Shown: positions 43,289-52,732, counted from the first letter of the stretch. The stretch: 64,000 nucleotides of DNA from Streptomyces sp. Mut1 (GCF_030719295.1 NZ_CP120997.1:7326001-7390000), one strand, 5' to 3'. The notes: generated by a model from the sequence alone, not told the origin. Numbers and translations: made by a program.

Positions 43289-44967
43289 TGGTGGCCCTGA
43301 CGCGCGGCTCGCGGTCGCCGGCCGTCGCCGTGACGGCTGTGTGTGCCGCGGTATTCATCGGCGCGGCGGGGCTGATCGCCGGCGGCAGCGGGGACGCCCG
43401 CGCCGCCGGCGGTGCGGCCGTGATCGAAGAGGGCGAGCTGGACCTCGTCCCGCGCGTCGTCGACGGTGCGCTGAAGCTGGAGATCGACGACCGCAGCGGC
43501 GGCGCGCCCACGGTGCGCACACCCTCGCAGGTCGTCGTGCACGCGGGACCGGCGACGAAGGAGACCGTGGTCAGTCCCGCATACCCGATCCTCGGCGAAC
43601 TGGTCGACGCGTACTTCCTGAACGGCTTCCTCAACTCGGGGCGGATCTACGCCCCGGAGCCGGTGTGGAAGGGCGGCGAATCGGGTGGGGACAGCGAGGT
43701 GGGTCTCACGGGATTCGAAGGGCCGGGGCGTTTCGCTCTCTACGCGTACACGCCCGAAATGGACTCCGACGACGAGCCGGCCGTTCCGTACCTGGGCAGT
43801 GACGCCGACGCGCCCCGGTCCTTCACCCTGTCGGCGGGCGAGGGAGGGATGAAACCCACCTGGGCGTTCACGGAGGAAGGGGTGTACCGCCTGACCTTCA
43901 CCGTGACCGCGGGAGAACTGTCGGCCACGGAGACACTGGCGGTGGTGGTCGGCGACGACGTCGACCCTTCCGGGGTGACGCCCGGGGACGGAAGCGAACC
44001 CACCGAACCGTCGGCGACTCCTCCGGTGAGCCCTCCGGCCACGACCACACCGCCGGCTGCGCACGTGATCGACAACGGGCATCTCGACCTGGCGGCTCGC
44101 CCCGCCGATGACGGGCTCTCGTTCGAGATCAAGGAGGGCAGCGCCCAGGTCCACACGTGGCACGAGCCCGACGAGGTGGTCCTGCATGTGAAGCCGGCGG
44201 CCAGACGCAAGGTCGTGGAGGGGTACGAGTTCGTCGGCGATGTGGGCTCCTCCATGTGGCTGCTGCCCATGCAGCAGATCGACGGGCTGGTGTGGCCGGG
44301 GTGGAGCACGGAGGAGTTCGCCACCTCGGATGTGAGGGGTGACGTCTCCTTCAGCCTGGATTCCGCCGAGGGCCCCGGCTCGGTCGCGGTGTTCTCGACC
44401 GGTGCGACGGGTTCGGTGACCATCGGTCTCGACAGCCGCGACGGGCTGCCGGACGTCCTGGCCCACTCGGCGCACGCCCATAGCCACTGGAACTGGGCGT
44501 TCACGGCCGAGGGCGTGTACCGCACGACCTTCACGGTGAGCGCCACGCTCGCGGACGGCCGTACGGTGCGTGACACCGAAACCCTGGCCTGGGTCGTGGG
44601 CAACGGGACCGACCCCTCGGCAGTGGTCCCGGGCGACGGCGGGGAGCCGACCTCGTCCCCCACGGCGACGCCGACCCCGTCGGTGTCGGAGCCGACTTCG
44701 GTGCCGTCGTCCACGCCGCCCCCACCCGGGGCGTCGGGCTCCGCCGGTCCGGAGGGCGGGTCTGCGACGGCGACGTCCTCCTCGGCCGTGGTCACCGGGC
44801 CGGCTGCCGGGAGCGGCGCGGCGGGTGCCTTCAATGACCCGAAGCCCGCGGGCGGCCTCGCGTCGACGGGATCCTCCGCCGCCGTGATCGCGGGCGTCGC
44901 CCTGGCGGCAACGGCCGTCGGAGGAGGGGTGTTCGCCGCCGCCCGCCGCCGTCGCGCGGTCGGCTGA
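43285..44967 (+). CDS. Wall-anchored protein with two anchored-repeat domains (LASTG)
   Basis: About 560 residues; start GTG 43285 or ATG 43288. Signal peptide, a first repeat whose HxH is replaced (GGMKPTWAFTEEGVYRLTF), and a second complete one (HVIDNGHLDLAARP, MWLLPMQQIDGLVWPGWSTE, HSHWNWAFTAEGVYRTTF). A Ser/Thr/Pro-rich stalk, sortase signal LASTG near 525, a helix and an RRRR tail follow. The architecture mirrors the protein at 36540. It is coupled to the preceding gene and under the second Zur-like box. Confidence 0.85.
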   Translation: MMVALTRGSRSPAVAVTAVCAAVFIGAAGLIAGGSGDARAAGGAAVIEEGELDLVPRVVDGALKLEIDDRSGGAPTVRTPSQVVVHAGPATKETVVSPAYPILGELVDAYFLNGFLNSGRIYAPEPVWKGGESGGDSEVGLTGFEGPGRFALYAYTPEMDSDDEPAVPYLGSDADAPRSFTLSAGEGGMKPTWAFTEEGVYRLTFTVTAGELSATETLAVVVGDDVDPSGVTPGDGSEPTEPSATPPVSPPATTTPPAAHVIDNGHLDLAARPADDGLSFEIKEGSAQVHTWHEPDEVVLHVKPAARRKVVEGYEFVGDVGSSMWLLPMQQIDGLVWPGWSTEEFATSDVRGDVSFSLDSAEGPGSVAVFSTGATGSVTIGLDSRDGLPDVLAHSAHAHSHWNWAFTAEGVYRTTFTVSATLADGRTVRDTETLAWVVGNGTDPSAVVPGDGGEPTSSPTATPTPSVSEPTSVPSSTPPPPGASGSAGPEGGSATATSSSAVVTGPAAGSGAAGAFNDPKPAGGLASTGSSAAVIAGVALAATAVGGGVFAAARRRRAVG

Positions 44968-44976
44968 GACCGAGTC

Positions 44977-45010
44977 GGCGGAGCCGGGCCCGAAACGGTC
45001 CGGCTCCGCC
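44977..45010. terminator. Terminator hairpin after the transporter cluster
   Basis: GGCGGAGCCGG...CCGGCTCCGCC: a perfect 11-bp stem with a 12-base loop between the convergent repeat-protein and monooxygenase genes. Confidence 0.8.
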
Positions 45011-45042
45011 ACCGGTCCCGGCGCCATGCGGGACCTGTGCGG

Positions 45043-46857
45043 TCAGCCGGAGGACCGGAGGGCTGTCCTGGGCCGGAGGGCCTCGGCGATGGACTCGCTG
45101 CGCCACCGCTTGAGCAGTTCGTGGAACGCGAACGAGCCGTGGGGGTAGGCGCTCGCGGAGTTCGGGCGGCCGAGCCCCTCACGGTTGTAGTAGCCGGGGG
45201 TGCACTCGGCGTGGAACCACTCGTGGTCCGCGGCGTCCTCGGCGAGAACGGCCAGCCAGGCGTCCTCGGCCTCGGGGGACGGCTCGATGAGGGCATGCCC
45301 GCTCTCGGCCGCTGCGACGAGCGCGGCGGCGTGCACGGCCTGCTCGTCGAGTACGTGCGTGAAGTTGACGCTGCTCGCGTTGTGCAGGGTGCCCATGTGG
45401 ATCAGGTTCGGGAAGCCGTTGCCGGTGAAGCCGTGCAGAGTCCGCGGGCCCCGCTCCGCCCACGCGTGCAGCAGTTGGGTGCCACCCCGGCCGTGGACGG
45501 GGAGCTTGCCCGAGTGGATGCCGGAGACCCCCACGGAGAACCCCGTGGCGAAGATCAGGCAGTCGAGTTCGTAGGTGTTCTCGCCGACGACGGCCCCGTG
45601 CTCCGTGATGCGCTCGATGCCGTGGGTGTCGGCGGTGTCGACCAGGGAAACGTTGTCGCGGTTGAACGCGGCGTAGTACGTGTCGGAGAACGTGGGGCGC
45701 TTGCAGGCGTACCGGTACCAGGGCTTGAGTTTCGCCGCCGTCCCGGGGTCGGTGACGGTCTGCTCGACACGGGCGCGCAGTTCGTTCATCTTCGCGGCGT
45801 CGGCCGCTTCGTAGGCCGCTTCGAAGGCCGCCCCCTTCTCGTCGCGGCGGAAGCTGGGCAGGAGCTTTTCCAGGAGAGCGGCCGAGGCGGTCCACCCGTC
45901 TGCCACGAGGTCGTGGCCGGCCGGCTCGCCGGAGACGATGCGCAGGAAGTTCTCGCGGCGCTCCCTGGCCCAGCCGACGTGATCGGCACCGACGTCCTCC
46001 GCGCCGGTGCGGCGGTTGGCGCGCACATCCACGCTGGACGGAGTGCGCTGGAACACGTAGACGTGCTGGGCGTCCTCGGCGAGCACCGGGATGGCCTGGA
46101 CCCCCGTGGCGCCGGTGCCGACGATCCCCACGCGCTTCCCGCTCAGGCCGGTCAGGCCACCGTCCGGTGTGCCCCCGGTGTAGGCGTAGTCCCAGCGCGA
46201 CGTGTGAAAGGTGTGGCCCCGGAAGCTCTCGATGCCGGGTATCCCGGGCAGCTTCGGATCGGACAGGGTCCCGGTGGACGTGACGACGTACGTGGCGTGG
46301 AAGGTGTCACCCCGGTCGGTGGCCACGAGCCACCGTTCGGACGCCTCGTCCCAGGTGAGCGAGGTGACCGCCGTGGAGAACAGGGCGTCCGGATAGAGGT
46401 CGTACTTCCGGGCGATGCGCATGGCATGACGGCGGATCTCCTCGCCGGGGGCGTACTTCCACTCCGGCACGTAGCCGGTCTCGTCCAGCATCGGCAGGTA
46501 GACGTGCGACTCGACGTCGCAGTGGATGCCCGGGTAGCGGTTCCAGTACCAGGTGCCGCCGAAGTCGCCGCCCTTCTCCACGATCCGTACGCGTCCCACA
46601 CCCCGCTGTCGCATCCGCGCGCCGGCGAGGATGCCGCCGAAGCCGCCGCCGACCACCGCGACATCCACGGTGTTCCGCACCGGTTCGCGCTCGGCGGCCT
46701 CACCCGCGTAGGGGTCGTCGGCGTAATACCCGAACTCGGCGTCCGCCGAACGGTATTGGCGGGCGCCGTCGGGCCGCACCCGCCGTTCGCGTTCCAGCCT
46801 GTAGCGCTGCCTCAGGGCGTCGAGCCCAGCAGGGTCAGGGGTTTGAGTGATCGTCAT
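45043..46857 (-). CDS. Baeyer-Villiger-type flavin monooxygenase
   Basis: 604 residues. FAD motif VAVVGGGFGGILAGARMRQRG, then GGTWYWNRYPGIHCDVES, the BVMO fingerprint FRGHTFHTSRWDY, and NADPH motif RVGIVGTGATGVQAIP. The N-terminal extension of about 60 residues is usual in large BVMOs acting on cyclic ketones or steroids. It uses NADPH and O2 to insert oxygen next to a carbonyl; the substrate is unknown. It diverges from the SMP-30-like lipoprotein gene, with a near-perfect TetR-type palindrome between them, so it is probably repressed by the TetR protein at 48086. Confidence 0.9.
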   Translation of the reverse strand: MTITQTPDPAGLDALRQRYRLERERRVRPDGARQYRSADAEFGYYADDPYAGEAAEREPVRNTVDVAVVGGGFGGILAGARMRQRGVGRVRIVEKGGDFGGTWYWNRYPGIHCDVESHVYLPMLDETGYVPEWKYAPGEEIRRHAMRIARKYDLYPDALFSTAVTSLTWDEASERWLVATDRGDTFHATYVVTSTGTLSDPKLPGIPGIESFRGHTFHTSRWDYAYTGGTPDGGLTGLSGKRVGIVGTGATGVQAIPVLAEDAQHVYVFQRTPSSVDVRANRRTGAEDVGADHVGWARERRENFLRIVSGEPAGHDLVADGWTASAALLEKLLPSFRRDEKGAAFEAAYEAADAAKMNELRARVEQTVTDPGTAAKLKPWYRYACKRPTFSDTYYAAFNRDNVSLVDTADTHGIERITEHGAVVGENTYELDCLIFATGFSVGVSGIHSGKLPVHGRGGTQLLHAWAERGPRTLHGFTGNGFPNLIHMGTLHNASSVNFTHVLDEQAVHAAALVAAAESGHALIEPSPEAEDAWLAVLAEDAADHEWFHAECTPGYYNREGLGRPNSASAYPHGSFAFHELLKRWRSESIAEALRPRTALRSSG

Positions 46858-46921
46858 GTGGGGGTCTGCCTCCGATCGGGCGGCCGCGCCGGATCGAACG
46901 GCCGCCGTCCGCTACGGTAGC

Positions 46922-46949
46922 AACTACCGGACAGTGCTGTCCGGTTGTT
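46922..46949. promoter_or_regulatory. TetR-type operator palindrome
   Basis: CCGGACAG, a two-base centre TG, and CTGTCCGG form a perfect 8+8 dyad. The outer arms AACTA/TTGTT extend it to 28 bp with one mismatched pair. It lies 65 bp from the monooxygenase start and 108 bp from the lipoprotein start, so it could control both. Confidence 0.75.
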
Positions 46950-47056
46950 GCGCGGGTGACCCTCACACGCGCGCAGGGCGCCGCCGCGCCCCCGTACGGG
47001 CCGGGCGAACCACCTGGCCCGGCGGGCTCCCCGCAGACAGGAAGAGTGATCCCTCC

Positions 47057-48073
47057 ATGCGACGACTCCCGGTCCGTTCCCTCGCGGTGCTCGCCACCGT
47101 CGGCACGCTGGCCCTCACCGGATGCGGTACGGAAACCGCCGGCGGCGGCGCACCGGCCACCGCCGCTGCCGGCAGGACCATCCGCGCCCACCAGGTCATG
47201 CGGCTGACCGAGGTGCACGCGGAGACCGGCATGACGTTGCTCGAAGGCCCGACCTTCGACGAGAACGGCGATCTGCTCGTCGTCGACGTCACCGCACCCG
47301 CGGGCGAGCCGAAGGTGATGCGGGTCGACGTGAGGAGGAAGACGTCGAAGGCCGTGCACACGGATGACCGAGGGGCCTACACCTCGGCACAGTTCAGTCC
47401 GTACGACGGCCGCCTCTACCTGACCGACTACGCCCACGGCGAGATCGTCAGCCTGGCACCGGACGGAAGCGACCCGCGGACCTTCTTCTCCGGCGAAGTC
47501 GACGGAGCCGGGATGAACCCGGACGACATCGCCTTCGACAAGGAGGGCAACCTGTACGTCAGCGACTCACGCGGTCTGTCCACGGGCGACGCGCACGGGC
47601 GTGTGGTGCGGATCGAGCGGGACGGCAAGAAGTCCACCGTCCTCGCCGAGGGTCTCGCCCCGGTGAACGGGATCTCCTTCGACGCGGACTACCAGGGGCT
47701 GTGGATCAGCGAACTCACGCAGGACCGGATCTCCTACCTCCGCCTCGACGGAGCGGGAACGGTGACCTCCCGGCACACCGCCATCCGCGTGGACGGCGGG
47801 ATCGCCCAGACCGATTCGATCGCCGTGGACGCGGACGGCAACCTCTACCAGGCACTCCACGGCCGGGCCGCCATGATCGTGTACAACAAGCACGGCGAAC
47901 GCCTGGCGACCGTCGAGATCCCCGCCGGCACCAAGGGGCTCGAATCGGCGACGAACGTGGCGATCACGCCCGGCGGGACCAAGGCCTACATGACCGTCAG
48001 CGGACCGGGCGGCGGCTACCTGTACACCTTCGACGCGCTGGGGAAGGGCATCCGGCAGTCCAACGGGGGCTGA
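47057..48073 (+). CDS. SMP-30/gluconolactonase-like lipoprotein
   Basis: 338 residues from ATG 47057; lipobox LTGC after a short signal. The mature part is a six-bladed beta-propeller of the SMP-30/LRE type: LLEGPTFDENGDLLVVDV, QFSPYDGRLYLTDY, DDIAFDKEGNLYVSDSRG, NGISFDADYQGLWISEL and DSIAVDADGNLYQAL. Related enzymes hydrolyse lactones. Its divergence from a lactone-forming monooxygenase suggests they act on one substrate pathway (ketone to lactone to hydroxy acid), but an extracellular lipoprotein would then see the product only after export. Confidence 0.85.
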   Translation: MRRLPVRSLAVLATVGTLALTGCGTETAGGGAPATAAAGRTIRAHQVMRLTEVHAETGMTLLEGPTFDENGDLLVVDVTAPAGEPKVMRVDVRRKTSKAVHTDDRGAYTSAQFSPYDGRLYLTDYAHGEIVSLAPDGSDPRTFFSGEVDGAGMNPDDIAFDKEGNLYVSDSRGLSTGDAHGRVVRIERDGKKSTVLAEGLAPVNGISFDADYQGLWISELTQDRISYLRLDGAGTVTSRHTAIRVDGGIAQTDSIAVDADGNLYQALHGRAAMIVYNKHGERLATVEIPAGTKGLESATNVAITPGGTKAYMTVSGPGGGYLYTFDALGKGIRQSNGG

Positions 48074-48085
48074 CACCCCCGGCGC

Positions 48086-48676
48086 TCATCCCTCGAAGGG
48101 CCGGACCGGACCCACTTCCACATCGAGGAGCCGCCACGCCGCCTTCGCCCGGCGCTCCCGCACCTCGCGTGTGGGACCGCCGGTGGCGCCGGAGACCATG
48201 GCGACGGCGAGCATGAGGTCTCCCGACGCGCCCAGCCGGTGCCTCCTCGGCAGGTGCCGGCGCAGCGCGGACTCGACCCGGTCCGAAAGGACCAGGGCGT
48301 GGGCGAGGGCCTCCGAGTGGCCGGCGGCCCCGTTGCTGTGCAGCAGGCCGAGGAAGGCGGCCGACTCCGTCAGGTGCCAGGTCAGAACGCCGAGGACATC
48401 GGCGAAGCGCGCGTCCTCGGCCGCGGCAGCCTGCTCGACCTGCCGCACGTTCTCCTCCAGGACCGCGATCGCCACGGCCGCCCGGTCGGGGAAATGCCGG
48501 TACAGGACGCCCTGTCCGACCCCGGCGCGACGCGCGATCGCGGAGAGCGGGGCATCCAGTCCATGGGTCGCGTAGATCTCCCGCGCGGCGGCGATCAGAG
48601 CGTTCCGATTGCGGGCAGCCACCTTCGGCCCGTGATTCGCGGGCCGCCGCTCGGCGGGCACAAGGGGCTGGCTCAT
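48086..48676 (-). CDS. TetR-family regulator
   Basis: 196 residues. The N-terminal HTH contains IYATHGLDAPLSAIARRAGVGQGVLYRHFPDR. The helical ligand domain includes VLGVLTWHLTESAAFLGLLHS and GDLMLAVAMVSGATGG. It is convergent with the SMP-30-like gene, and the only strong TetR-like palindrome nearby is at 46922-46949, so it probably controls the monooxygenase/lipoprotein pair. The ligand may be a hydrophobic ketone or lactone; this is inference. Confidence 0.9.
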   Translation of the reverse strand: MSQPLVPAERRPANHGPKVAARNRNALIAAAREIYATHGLDAPLSAIARRAGVGQGVLYRHFPDRAAVAIAVLEENVRQVEQAAAAEDARFADVLGVLTWHLTESAAFLGLLHSNGAAGHSEALAHALVLSDRVESALRRHLPRRHRLGASGDLMLAVAMVSGATGGPTREVRERRAKAAWRLLDVEVGPVRPFEG

Positions 48677-48775
48677 CCCGGAAGCGTACCGGCCGGTCGC
48701 CGGACCGGGCCGCCGCAGGAGCCCGGGTCCGTGGGCGGGCCGACGGCGCCCACGGACCCGGGAGCCGTGGTGGTC

Positions 48776-49612
48776 TCAGTCGGTCAGCCGCCGCTTCCCG
48801 AGTTGTCCGGCGACGGCCGGGTCCCGGTGGTCGAAGAAGAGCGAGGCGCCGGTGTCGAGCGTGGCGATGGAAGCCATCTCGTCGTCGGTGAGTGCGAAGT
48901 CGAAGACATCGAAGTTCTCCGCCATGCGCTCGGCCCGCACGGATTTGGGGATGGTGACGACACCGCGCTGGATGAGCCAGCGGAGCACGACCTGGGCGAC
49001 GGACTTGCCGTGCGCCTCGCCGATGCCGCTCAGGACCGGGTTGGTGAAGAGGCCGTTCTTCCCTTCGGCGAAGCCGCCCCAGGACTGGATCTGGACGCCG
49101 TGCTCGCGCATGACGTCCTGGTCCGCGGTGCGCTGGAAGAAGGGGTGGGTCTCGATCTGGTTCACCGCCGGCGTCACGTCGTTGTTGCTGAGGAGGTCGA
49201 CGAGCCGGTCGGGGTAGAAGTTGGCGACGCCGATCGCCCTGATACGGCCCTCGTGATGCAGCGCCTCCATGGCGCGCCACTGCCCGTACACGTCACCGAA
49301 GGGCTGGTGCATCAGGTAGAGGTCGAGGTGGTCCAGGCCGAGCTTGCGCAGCGACGTCTCGAAGGCGCGCTCGGTGTTCTGCTCGGCGGGGGCGTCCTGG
49401 ATCCACAGTTTGGTGGTGACGAACAGTTCCTCGCGCGGGATGGCGCGGCCCACGGCCTCCTCGTTGCCGTACGCGGCGGCGGTGTCGAGCAGCCGGTATC
49501 CGGCGGCGAGCGCGTCGTTGACGATCCGTTCGGTGTCCTCCGGCGGGATCTGGAAGACGCCGAACCCGAGGATCGGCATCGTGACGCCGTTGTTCAGGGT
49601 GACGGTTTCCAT
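48776..49612 (-). CDS. Aldo/keto reductase (2,5-diketogluconate-reductase-like)
   Basis: 278 residues, AKR5 type. Tetrad: DTAAAYGNE (Asp, Tyr), TTKLW (Lys), YLMHQPF (His). [21 protein letters not shown] is the NADPH-binding end. Begins [22 protein letters not shown]. It stands between the TetR gene and a decayed dehydrogenase fragment. It may belong to the same carbonyl metabolism as the monooxygenase, but no operon link is visible. Confidence 0.9.
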   Translation of the reverse strand: METVTLNNGVTMPILGFGVFQIPPEDTERIVNDALAAGYRLLDTAAAYGNEEAVGRAIPREELFVTTKLWIQDAPAEQNTERAFETSLRKLGLDHLDLYLMHQPFGDVYGQWRAMEALHHEGRIRAIGVANFYPDRLVDLLSNNDVTPAVNQIETHPFFQRTADQDVMREHGVQIQSWGGFAEGKNGLFTNPVLSGIGEAHGKSVAQVVLRWLIQRGVVTIPKSVRAERMAENFDVFDFALTDDEMASIATLDTGASLFFDHRDPAVAGQLGKRRLTD

Positions 49613-49641
49613 GAGTGCCTCCTGTGAGCGGTGGGGATGGG

Positions 49642-49735
49642 TCAGAGGGCGATGAGGGCCTTGAGGACACGCCGTCGGCCATGTCCTGGTAGGCGGCCGG
49701 GACCTCCTTCAGGGAGACGGTCCGGTCGCTGCGCG
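49642..49735 (-). pseudogene. C-terminal scrap of a zinc-type alcohol dehydrogenase
   Basis: One frame reads [20 protein letters not shown] and, after a one-base slip, the next reads RVLKALIAL and stops. Together they match the usual end of medium-chain dehydrogenases (AYxDMAxGRRVLKAL). Nothing recognisable remains upstream. Confidence 0.6.
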
Positions 49736-49878
49736 CATCGGGTGGTGCTCCTGGGAGAGGTCTTCCGCCGTCGCGGAAGAACGGGGATGGGATTCGCCCT
49801 GGGCCGGCCGCGCGGAAGCCCTGTCCGGTGCGGCACCGGGCTTCAGCGTTCGAGCACGCATTTCCGTTTCAGTCTGCT

Positions 49879-50461
49879 TTACGGGAGCCCGTGTCCCCCG
49901 GCGCACACGCGAGCGGTGATGACGGTGAACACCACCGGCCGCGCGGGCCCGCGGGATGCGTGGCCCACGCCGGGCAGCCGGGACGGCTGGCTCGGCGCGC
50001 CCGGGCCGGGCTCGGACGAGGCGGCGCGGGAAGTACCGGCCGGCGCGAGCGCGTAGTTGAGGGGGAAGAGCAGGTACTGCCCGATCATGCAGACCACGAC
50101 CACGACCGCGGTCCACCACAGGTCAGGGGGCGAGACCGGCGACGGCCCGGACGACTCCGACGCCCAGGGGCGTGCCGGCGGTGCGGTGCGCGGCCCGGCG
50201 GGTGGCGGCGACCCGGGCCGTCCACTGGTTGATCACGATGGTGCTGGTGAGGATGGCCCAGTAAGGGTGGCCGACGCCGGCCACCTGGCTGATGATCCCG
50301 GCGATGCCGGCGGCCAGGCACATGCGCCAGGCGATGAACCACTCGACGGAGCGTCCGCGTACGGCGTGGCCGATCGGATACCACGGGCCCGGCCTGCCGG
50401 GCAGGGAGCCGATGGGCGGGGCGGGAACGGCCGGGGCGTCGTCTCCGGGGCGGAGCAGCAC
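49879..50461 (-). pseudogene. Frameshifted, truncated FUSC-family membrane protein
   Basis: The first part (to TGA after VVRAVAGLAP) contains EWFIAWRMCLAAGIAGIIS, HPYWAILTSTIVINQW and RAAHRTAGTPLGVGVV, typical of fusaric-acid-resistance/FUSC-like exporters. Removing one C from the CCCCC run at the break restores PDLWWTAVVVVVCMIGQYLLFPLNYALAPAG. Intact relatives are several hundred residues long, so it also lacks much of the protein. It is non-functional as read. Confidence 0.65.
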
Positions 50462-50531
50462 CTTTTCGGCGAGTTGTCGCGCAAGGCGGCGACGAAGCCG
50501 ACCGCCGACCGCCGGCAGCCCGCCTCCCGCG

Positions 50532-51392
50532 TCACAGCGCGACCGCCCCCACCACGGCCGCCGCCGCCACGATCACGAGACCCACGACGTTGACGGCCAT
50601 GTCCCGTTTCCAGGAACGGCGTTCGGCTTCGGCGTCCAGGGTGAGGGCCGCCGGGTCGTCGGGGGAGTAGTGGACCGTGACGTCCCGGCCCTGCGATCCG
50701 GCGGGGTCGCGCAGCCCCGACTCGCAGTAGGCCGTAACGGCCGTACCGTCGAGGGTGGTGAAGGTGACGACCGGCACCACGTACGTGGAGGTGTGTCCGT
50801 CGTCGTCGGTGCGGACGCTCTTGAGTACGGCGACGACACGGCCGGGCACGGCGGCCATGGCGGCCAGGGTACCGAGGCGGCGGTTCCTGTCGCGTACGTT
50901 CCCGGGCAGGTGGTACGCGCCGGAGAGGGCCCACGGCCCGCAGAAGCCGAGCAGGGCCCATGGCCAGCCCCGGTCGATCGCGGCGACGACGACCAGGCCG
51001 GCGTAGACGAGGAAGACCGCGAAGGCCGGCAGGCCGAGCCCGCGCCCGCCCTCGGAAGGGTCATCGGTGAACCGGAAGGCGTGGGGCCTGCCGGGCGGGT
51101 AGCGGACGCCGATCTCCCGGCCCGTCCACGCCACGCTGATCCTCTCGCCCCGCTCCCCGTCGTTGGTGACGGTGAACTCCTGCCCGGTGGAGGGGTCCTG
51201 GAAGGAGACGACCACGGCGATCCCGTCGCGCGGGGAGCCGCCGTGCCGGGGTTCCCCCACCCGTTCGATCCGCCCCTTCACCCGGACCGCCCGCTGCGCC
51301 CGGGTCATCCCGGCCAGCGCCATCCCGTAGCCGACCAGCGCGACCGTGCCGAACACACCGCACCACAGCACCAGATATCCGTGCCGGCTCAT
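50532..51392 (-). CDS. DUF3592-like membrane protein
   Basis: 286 residues with about four membrane helices (LVLWCGVFGTVALVGYGMAL, the pair around LGLPAFAVFLVYAGLVVVAA, and the C-terminal VVGLVIVAAAAVVGAVAL). Two soluble DUF3592-type beta segments follow helices: VKGRIERVG...VVVSFQDPSTGQEFTVTND and VPGRVVAVL...YVVPVVTFTTLDGTAV. ATG 51392 has AGGAGG upstream. The function of the family is unknown. The neighbour at 51471 is a similar membrane protein, transcribed in the same direction. Confidence 0.8.
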   Translation of the reverse strand: MSRHGYLVLWCGVFGTVALVGYGMALAGMTRAQRAVRVKGRIERVGEPRHGGSPRDGIAVVVSFQDPSTGQEFTVTNDGERGERISVAWTGREIGVRYPPGRPHAFRFTDDPSEGGRGLGLPAFAVFLVYAGLVVVAAIDRGWPWALLGFCGPWALSGAYHLPGNVRDRNRRLGTLAAMAAVPGRVVAVLKSVRTDDDGHTSTYVVPVVTFTTLDGTAVTAYCESGLRDPAGSQGRDVTVHYSPDDPAALTLDAEAERRSWKRDMAVNVVGLVIVAAAAVVGAVAL

Positions 51393-51470
51393 CCGTCTTT
51401 CCTCCTGTCGCTTCGGGGGACGGCCACCGGGCGCACCCCTGCCGTCCGGAGCACCGAGGTCCGGGGCACC

Positions 51471-52565
51471 TCACTGCGCGGGCGCGCGCCGCACCACTTC
51501 GCCCGCTCCATTCGCCTCCAGCGACGCCGTGTCCTCGGGCCCGGTCACGACGACCCTGATGACGAGGGAGCCGGTGAGACGGTCGGCGGTGATCTGCCAG
51601 GTGCGGGGGGAGTGGACACCGAGGGTGGAGGTGGCCTCTTCGACCAGGGCGGGGAAACGGTCGTAGGGCAGCGCACGGGGATCGAGCCCCGGGGTCTGCG
51701 CACCGGCCGGCGAGAACACGACCGACAGCAGGCGCTCCCGCACGACGACGGTGAGCGCCCGGTGTGTGTCCTCGTCCCCGGTGAGTGTGCCGACGGCCCG
51801 GTCCAGCTCGCCCTTGTCGAGGAACGTCTGTCCCGGTCCCAGGGAGACCGTTCCGGACGCCGACGACGACACCGTGGTGGACGACGTGGCGGAGACGGAC
51901 GGTGGCGCGCCCGGGGGCGGTTGCGCGGTGTCGTCCCGGTCGAAGAGGTCCGCGCGGAACAGCAGGACCACGACGGCCGCGCCGAGCAGCAGGCCGAGGA
52001 GCAGGACGGAGCCGAAGGCACAGCCCTCCGGGGGCGCGGCCACCTCGGCCGTCCCGGGCGCCGAGTCGATGCGGGCCGCGTCCGCCCGGTCCTCCCACTC
52101 GGGTGTCGGCCGCTTGACGATGCGCGCCCGCCACGGGCTGTCCGGCGGGTACTGGACGACCACGACGCCGCGCGGCCGGTAGTCGGACAGGTCCACGAGG
52201 TTGATGTCCTGCGTGATCTCCACCCGGTACGCCGGCCCGTCGTCCGGTGCGACGGTGAGGTCGAACCGCACCGGTATGTCGCCCGACTCGCCCCCGACGG
52301 CTTGGAGGCTCTCGATCATCGCGAGCGCCGTGCGCGGGACGACCGCCGCCTCCCGGGCACGCCTCGGCACCCCGGCGAGGAAGAACAGCAGCCCGTAGAG
52401 CGCGGGCAGGACGAACCCGGTGACGAACAGGGGTACGTTCTCGGCGATCCCGCCCACGACGAGCGCGGCGAGCGATGTGCCGGCCACACCACCGGTCAGC
52501 AACCCCCGCGCGAGGACGAGGGGCGTACGGTGCGTGGGCGGCGGCGCACCCGTGGTGATCGTCAT
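51471..52565 (-). CDS. Membrane protein of unknown function
   Basis: 364 residues from ATG 52565. Two N-terminal helices (GGVAGTSLAALVVGGIA, LFVTGFVLPALYGLLFFLAG), a cytoplasmic beta domain (IPVRFDLTVAPDDGPAYRVEI, RPRGVVVVQYPPDSPWRARIVK) reminiscent of DUF3592-type modules, a third helix (GSVLLLGLLLGAAVVVLLF), a Ser/Thr/Pro linker, and an extracytoplasmic C-terminal domain of about 130 residues. It pairs with the DUF3592-like gene downstream, 78 bp away. No enzymatic motif is seen. Confidence 0.75.
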   Translation of the reverse strand: MTITTGAPPPTHRTPLVLARGLLTGGVAGTSLAALVVGGIAENVPLFVTGFVLPALYGLLFFLAGVPRRAREAAVVPRTALAMIESLQAVGGESGDIPVRFDLTVAPDDGPAYRVEITQDINLVDLSDYRPRGVVVVQYPPDSPWRARIVKRPTPEWEDRADAARIDSAPGTAEVAAPPEGCAFGSVLLLGLLLGAAVVVLLFRADLFDRDDTAQPPPGAPPSVSATSSTTVSSSASGTVSLGPGQTFLDKGELDRAVGTLTGDEDTHRALTVVVRERLLSVVFSPAGAQTPGLDPRALPYDRFPALVEEATSTLGVHSPRTWQITADRLTGSLVIRVVVTGPEDTASLEANGAGEVVRRAPAQ

Positions 52566-52732
52566 ACGGGCGATTGTGCTGGGCTCGGGTGACGTCCGGT
52601 AGACCTTGGTGTGACCTTCCGGCAGGAGAGGCGGGATCGCCTGTCGTTGATGCCGGCGGCCGCCTGCGGGCGTCCGGCGTTGTGGACGCAACGAACAGCA
52701 CGAACACCACGAACACCACGGACGGCCCGGAC

